From Fagopyrum homotropicum (lineage: Eukaryota > Streptophyta > Magnoliopsida > Caryophyllales > Polygonaceae): a stretch of 64,000 bases of DNA. Positions within the stretch are counted from its first letter, which is position 1. Each line of letters opens with the position of its first letter. Made by a program: the position numbers and the translations under genes. The stretch spans positions 142,906,494 through 142,970,493 of the forward strand of contig BSWB01000005.1 in NCBI GenBank assembly GCA_033239125.1, written 5' to 3'. Shown piece by piece: positions 59,759-64,000 of this stretch. Below the pieces are notes generated by a model. The model was not told where the DNA came from. It saw only the letters and a program-made list of their open reading frames with translations, and did not search any database.

Positions 59759-62700
59759 ACATGGTATCAGAGCTCTAGGTTGGCAACAATGGCACTTGAA
59801 ATCTTTTGAAAGACCGAATAAGTACTTAAGCAGAACCCGAAAAGGGATCTGAGTTTTAAAAAGAACTTTTGGTTTTCAAATGCATGCATAGACTGGTTGG
59901 GGATAGAAAAGTACGGCTGACCACCACTACTACCGCGGATCTCAGTATGCTTAGTATGAACTTTAGGTTGATTATAAAGAGATGAAATATAAATAAATAA
60001 ATGCTGAAGATTAGTGGGAATTGTAGTTATGTTATGACCTTAAAGGAGATAACATAATGAGTTTCTCACCCCTTTGACACAACTAAATATATTTTAAAGG
60101 GTTTCAACGTAAGGATAAGTACGCTCAGCTTACGAGCATTAAGGTAGACTAACGACGGACCACTCCTTCGAGCTTGTTGAGGAACGTGGAGACGGAAGAG
60201 TGAAGACTACAAGATAATACCCACGAAAATGGCAAGGGGAACCTGAGTCAACTCAACGGGATCAAATGAAGGATATACAAGAGAGTAGTTCCGGAGAAGC
60301 AAGAGATGATCGCCAACTAGGGAATTTGAGAACGACAACTGAGAGGCTCTTCCAAGTTGTGTAAAGTGATTTCACAAACAAAGAGGACGACGTCAAAAAA
60401 AAAATTTGCCATAGACATGAAAGTCAAAAGGAAGATATAATAGCGATCAAGAAAAGAGACATAAAAATTTGAGCTCACTGACAGATTAGGAAGTGAAAGT
60501 TGATGCCAAAAGCAAGGCGAAATATGATCACTCTCAACAAGCTATTTGCCACCACAATTCAGATTGATAACCGAGACAGTCAAAAGTATGGAAGTCAACA
60601 CGAGATACATTACCCATCCAAATAGAAAGAATTAAAGAGCTGCAACTTGGAAGCTTACGCATTGCCAGAAAGGGAAAGGTGGATTTCACCAACATGGAAG
60701 TGGAGTGATCTCGTAGAACACACGAGAATTTCGACATAGACCTTGATACAACAATAATCAGCTTCTGTAAAGGCAACATTACAAGCAACACCCAAGGAAG
60801 AAGAGTGTGTGAGAAGAGTATTGGTGAACTCGAGGGACCCCAATAACTTCTCATTCAAAAGGGATTTAAGCTAACAACACTACAAGTTCATAATAGAGAA
60901 CCGCCAATAGACGATAACTCAGGTAAAAGAATCACTGAGATGTATCTACAAGCTACCCTAGAAGGATTGAAAAGTCTGTTGATGGAAGAAGAATGATACA
61001 ACTGGACTCGTAAGAGTATAACGATCGTACAAAAGTGTAGATTGTAGGAGGAGCTAAAGAAGTATAAACAAAGAGACAGAAGGAGATATATATATATTTT
61101 ACCAAGTATATCAAGCCTCAAAAGAGATGGAAGAAAAGTAAGTCTATGATGTTGTTGAAGGTCCACTACATCCTACTTGGTGACAACTTAAAAGTTACAT
61201 GTGCGGGTTAACTAGTGATGGTTAGTTAACCGATAAGAAGAATAACCACAAGGTTATAAAGGAATTTTGTCGACATCTAGTGAATTTCTTTCGGAGGTCC
61301 ACGACGAAAATGGTGAAGTTAAATCAATACAAGTACTAGTAGCCTGGATGGTAACGTTAAATGAGTCCAATATGGTAACTCTAATATAGAAATTTAAGAG
61401 CAGCTCTTGACGGTCGGTAATGACCCTTGATGATAGTAATGGTGTAAAGAGAATTGTTGGGAGTAGTTACTTACTACTGACTAAGAAAATTACATATCAG
61501 AGTTAGAATGAAAGGATCCCTGTAAGAAGAACTAGAAGACTAAGAGGAAGTAGATGATTGGAAACATGTCCTATGTCTTAGCATTCCACACAAGTAAGAC
61601 TGATGGTGCTCCTTCGAGAAAAAGTAGGGTCAGACTGTCTAGATTGACAGGGAAAACCCTTGTGATTTAAGATGTAACACAGAATAATTGGAAATTCTAA
61701 GGTGGCACAAACATAGAGAGTATGATGTAAAGCCTTGGTAAAATGTGTGGTCGAGTTGTGAGGTGATTGCAGATGGAATCTATAGGTTGACTAAAACAGA
61801 CAAAGAAAAAAAAAAAAAAAAAGGCTGTTTTATGGATCCGGTATCACACCAATAAGATGGTTACCGAAAGGACTAAAGGCTGATATTTAAGGAGAAATGG
61901 AGGTACTCCATTGAAAATTCAGCTGGACTGATGATCTAAGAGTTGATGGACGTAATAAGACCAACCAACGCGGTTCGTAAAGCGTGTACGAGAAAAAAAA
62001 AAAACTCAAAGGGATTTAACTATCTTACGGGGCGTAAAGATTAAAGAAGGTAAAGCGACATGAGTATAAGGAAGACATAATAAATGCGATGCGAGAAATT
62101 TAATTGGTGGGAAATCATATGCACCTAATGTGTTGTATACAAATGGTACCATTAGATGTTTAATAAAAATCATACTAACGGGCTGATGACACTATGATGG
62201 ATTTAGTGTAAACCAAGTGTATAACTTATTCAGTGAGAAGGAAAGTCGTGTATAAAAAATTGCGGGTCGTGATAAATTTTAAATAAAGTCTTGAGATGAG
62301 GATGTCCTTAGGAAATCTATGCAAGAGTACAAAGCAACTGAAGTTCCAACACAAAATGGGTAGTAATGATCAACAGACAGTTAGAGACCGATGCAGAGAA
62401 GAAAAATGTAAGATGAGTCACCTAGTAGAAGAATTCACAAGATAAGCTTGAGAGACAAAGGGAGATAAAATGTCGACCCGGATATGAGGGTCTAAGGTGC
62501 ATAGAATGGATACCTACAATGGAGTGTAGAAGCAGAATGTAGACTTTACAAGTGTGAAGAGGTTTTGACCTCCTCAAAGATATGGGAATTTGAAAGAAAT
62601 CGCAATGCCGGTATCAAATAGTTGAAACGCTGTAGTGGAAACAACGGAACCTCATGAAGGCAATATTGCCAGTAACACCAGCGAAAGAATGTATATATGA

Positions 62701-64000
62701 GAACGGCCTTAGTGGACTTGAAAGTCCAAGGTAACCCCAATTACCACGGGACCTAAGTCATCAATACCAACGGTCCATGCAAGAGACTACCAGGGGATGA
62801 CAATGTAAGTCACCAGAACTACAAAGAAACTTACCAGCCATCGATGAAGACTTGGAATGACCATTTATGTCAAGATGAATGACCCAGTTGGGCTCGAGAA
62901 GTAGAGTTAGCCTAAGAAAACAAAAGTGTGGAAGATAAAACGAATTAGCGAAGCATGAAAGGATTAATCGAGCACATGATGCTCACCAAGAATTTAACGC
63001 CAGTATAGGTATGAGAAGAGTAAGTCCGGGATATTGAGATAGGTCAATTATAGACTAACCGACGTCAACTGAGGAGATGTAAGTGTTGGGTGGTATTGAC
63101 GAGTAGGTACCATTAAGAAGAGACATTAGTGATTGTGGATTTGAGAGGTAACTTCACCGATACCTTGGAGGGTTCTCCAAGTAGGCAACGACAACCTTCT
63201 AGGATGATTTAGGGATATAGAGAGAATCGGGTTAGAGGTTGCTTACTGGTTGGTTAAGAACAATCTACGGGTGAGTAAGAGAGTAAGGGTCTGTTTGAAG
63301 AGGATCTTGCTAGTATTAGAAGGAAAGTATAGGCGGGAGTTGGGTAAATCATGTTGACCCTCAGAAAGACGCCATTGTGACTAATGGGTGTTACACTAGA
63401 AGCGTGGTAGGCCCATAACCCACAGATGAAGAAAATCAATGTTAGGTGAACTATGATTTCAAGTTAAGGAACTAGAATTCTATATGAAAAGGTCCACTTG
63501 GGTGTGTGATTTGTTTTGAGTTATATATATTTGAAAACTTGACAAGAAGTAGGTGAAAACCCATTAATTAATGAACGATCCAACTAGGTCACATTGAGGA
63601 AACCGGGCCAAGCGGTTTACATTACAAAGAGCATTAGGCACTTGGTAAAGTGCCGACAAAAGTTTAAGATTATTATTTCAGAATCGATAGTCGGGAACTT
63701 TCGAAAGGAAAAAGCAAGTGGGCCCAGTGGAAGGAAATTTGGTAGAGTCATAAAAGAGCTGAAAGTAAGTTTAGAAAATCAAACCATTTAAAGGGTACCA
63801 ACCGAATCCGAGACACGTCATCAGCTATGAAGATCAGAAAATTTAGCCGGTTCATGCTTTTGTAGAGTTCCAGTGGTTTAGACGAAGAGCCGATAAGGCA
63901 ACTTAGGAGACAGAGGAGAGTATTAGACGTAATTATCCCGAGTTTTATGCGGGGTTAGCTACTACTTTTGTACCGACGAGTTAGTACTCGGATGCTGTGT
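59759..64000 (+). mobile_element. Internal region of a second, decayed chromovirus (continues past the right edge)
   Basis: The primer site TGGTATCAGAGCTC (59762-59775) again matches initiator tRNA-Met. No frame longer than about 106 codons survives. At the right, 63866-63984 reads HAFVEFQWFRRRADKAT, a TAG where the family has Trp, then ETEESIRRNYPEF: a chromodomain tail like that of the first element. So pol ends near 63984 and the 3' LTR should lie just outside. No RT motif could be placed with confidence. Confidence 0.75.

Overview
The window is nuclear DNA of a flowering plant, most likely a eudicot. Support comes from four spliced plant-family genes with GT-AG introns, AT-rich spacers, and a dense layer of plant transposons (Tourist/Harbinger MITEs, Helitrons, a tRNA-derived SINE, LINE remnants, a Pack-MULE, and chromovirus-type Gypsy LTR elements primed by initiator tRNA-Met). 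I cannot name the species. No bacterial, plasmid or CRISPR features are present.

Layout: 1-2.2 kb (minus) is a broken reverse transcriptase gene of a zinc-finger/RT family that runs off the left edge. 2.4-2.6 kb is an isolated first-exon fragment resembling plant sphingosine kinase. 5-7 kb holds a foldback MITE and a SINE with a clean target-site duplication. 7.3-10 kb (minus) is an eight-exon clade-I TGA bZIP factor (353 aa) whose introns carry two repeat insertions. 11-22 kb is gene-poor: an inverted pair of repeats, a 0.9 kb Helitron, a tiny second Helitron and a 39-bp minisatellite. 22.5-23.9 kb (plus) is a three-exon thaumatin-like protein with a hydrophobic tail. It converges on 24.4-31.6 kb (minus), an eleven-exon DUF639 membrane protein (816 aa). 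33.9-36.3 kb (minus) is a two-exon 3-ketoacyl-CoA synthase (470 aa).

From 37 kb to the right edge there is no intact host gene that I can see. It is a nest of transposons: two direct copies of a 0.9-1.1 kb repeat; a Harbinger-type element (39.4-49.8 kb, TTA duplication) split by a complete 9,036-bp Gypsy element (2,135-bp LTRs, AAAGA duplication) whose coding region is full of stops although its LTRs are nearly identical; a 1.18 kb Mutator-type element with about 245-bp terminal repeats and a 9-bp duplication that has captured an NLR resistance-gene fragment; a second Harbinger derivative; two MITEs; a LINE remnant; and the 5' half of a second chromovirus (5' LTR 58,486-59,758) that leaves the window.

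The four host genes have no obvious shared pathway. TGA factors and thaumatin-like proteins both belong to salicylate-linked defence in general plant biology, but nothing here shows coupling. All splice models were derived by reading the sequence by eye and were not checked against transcripts.
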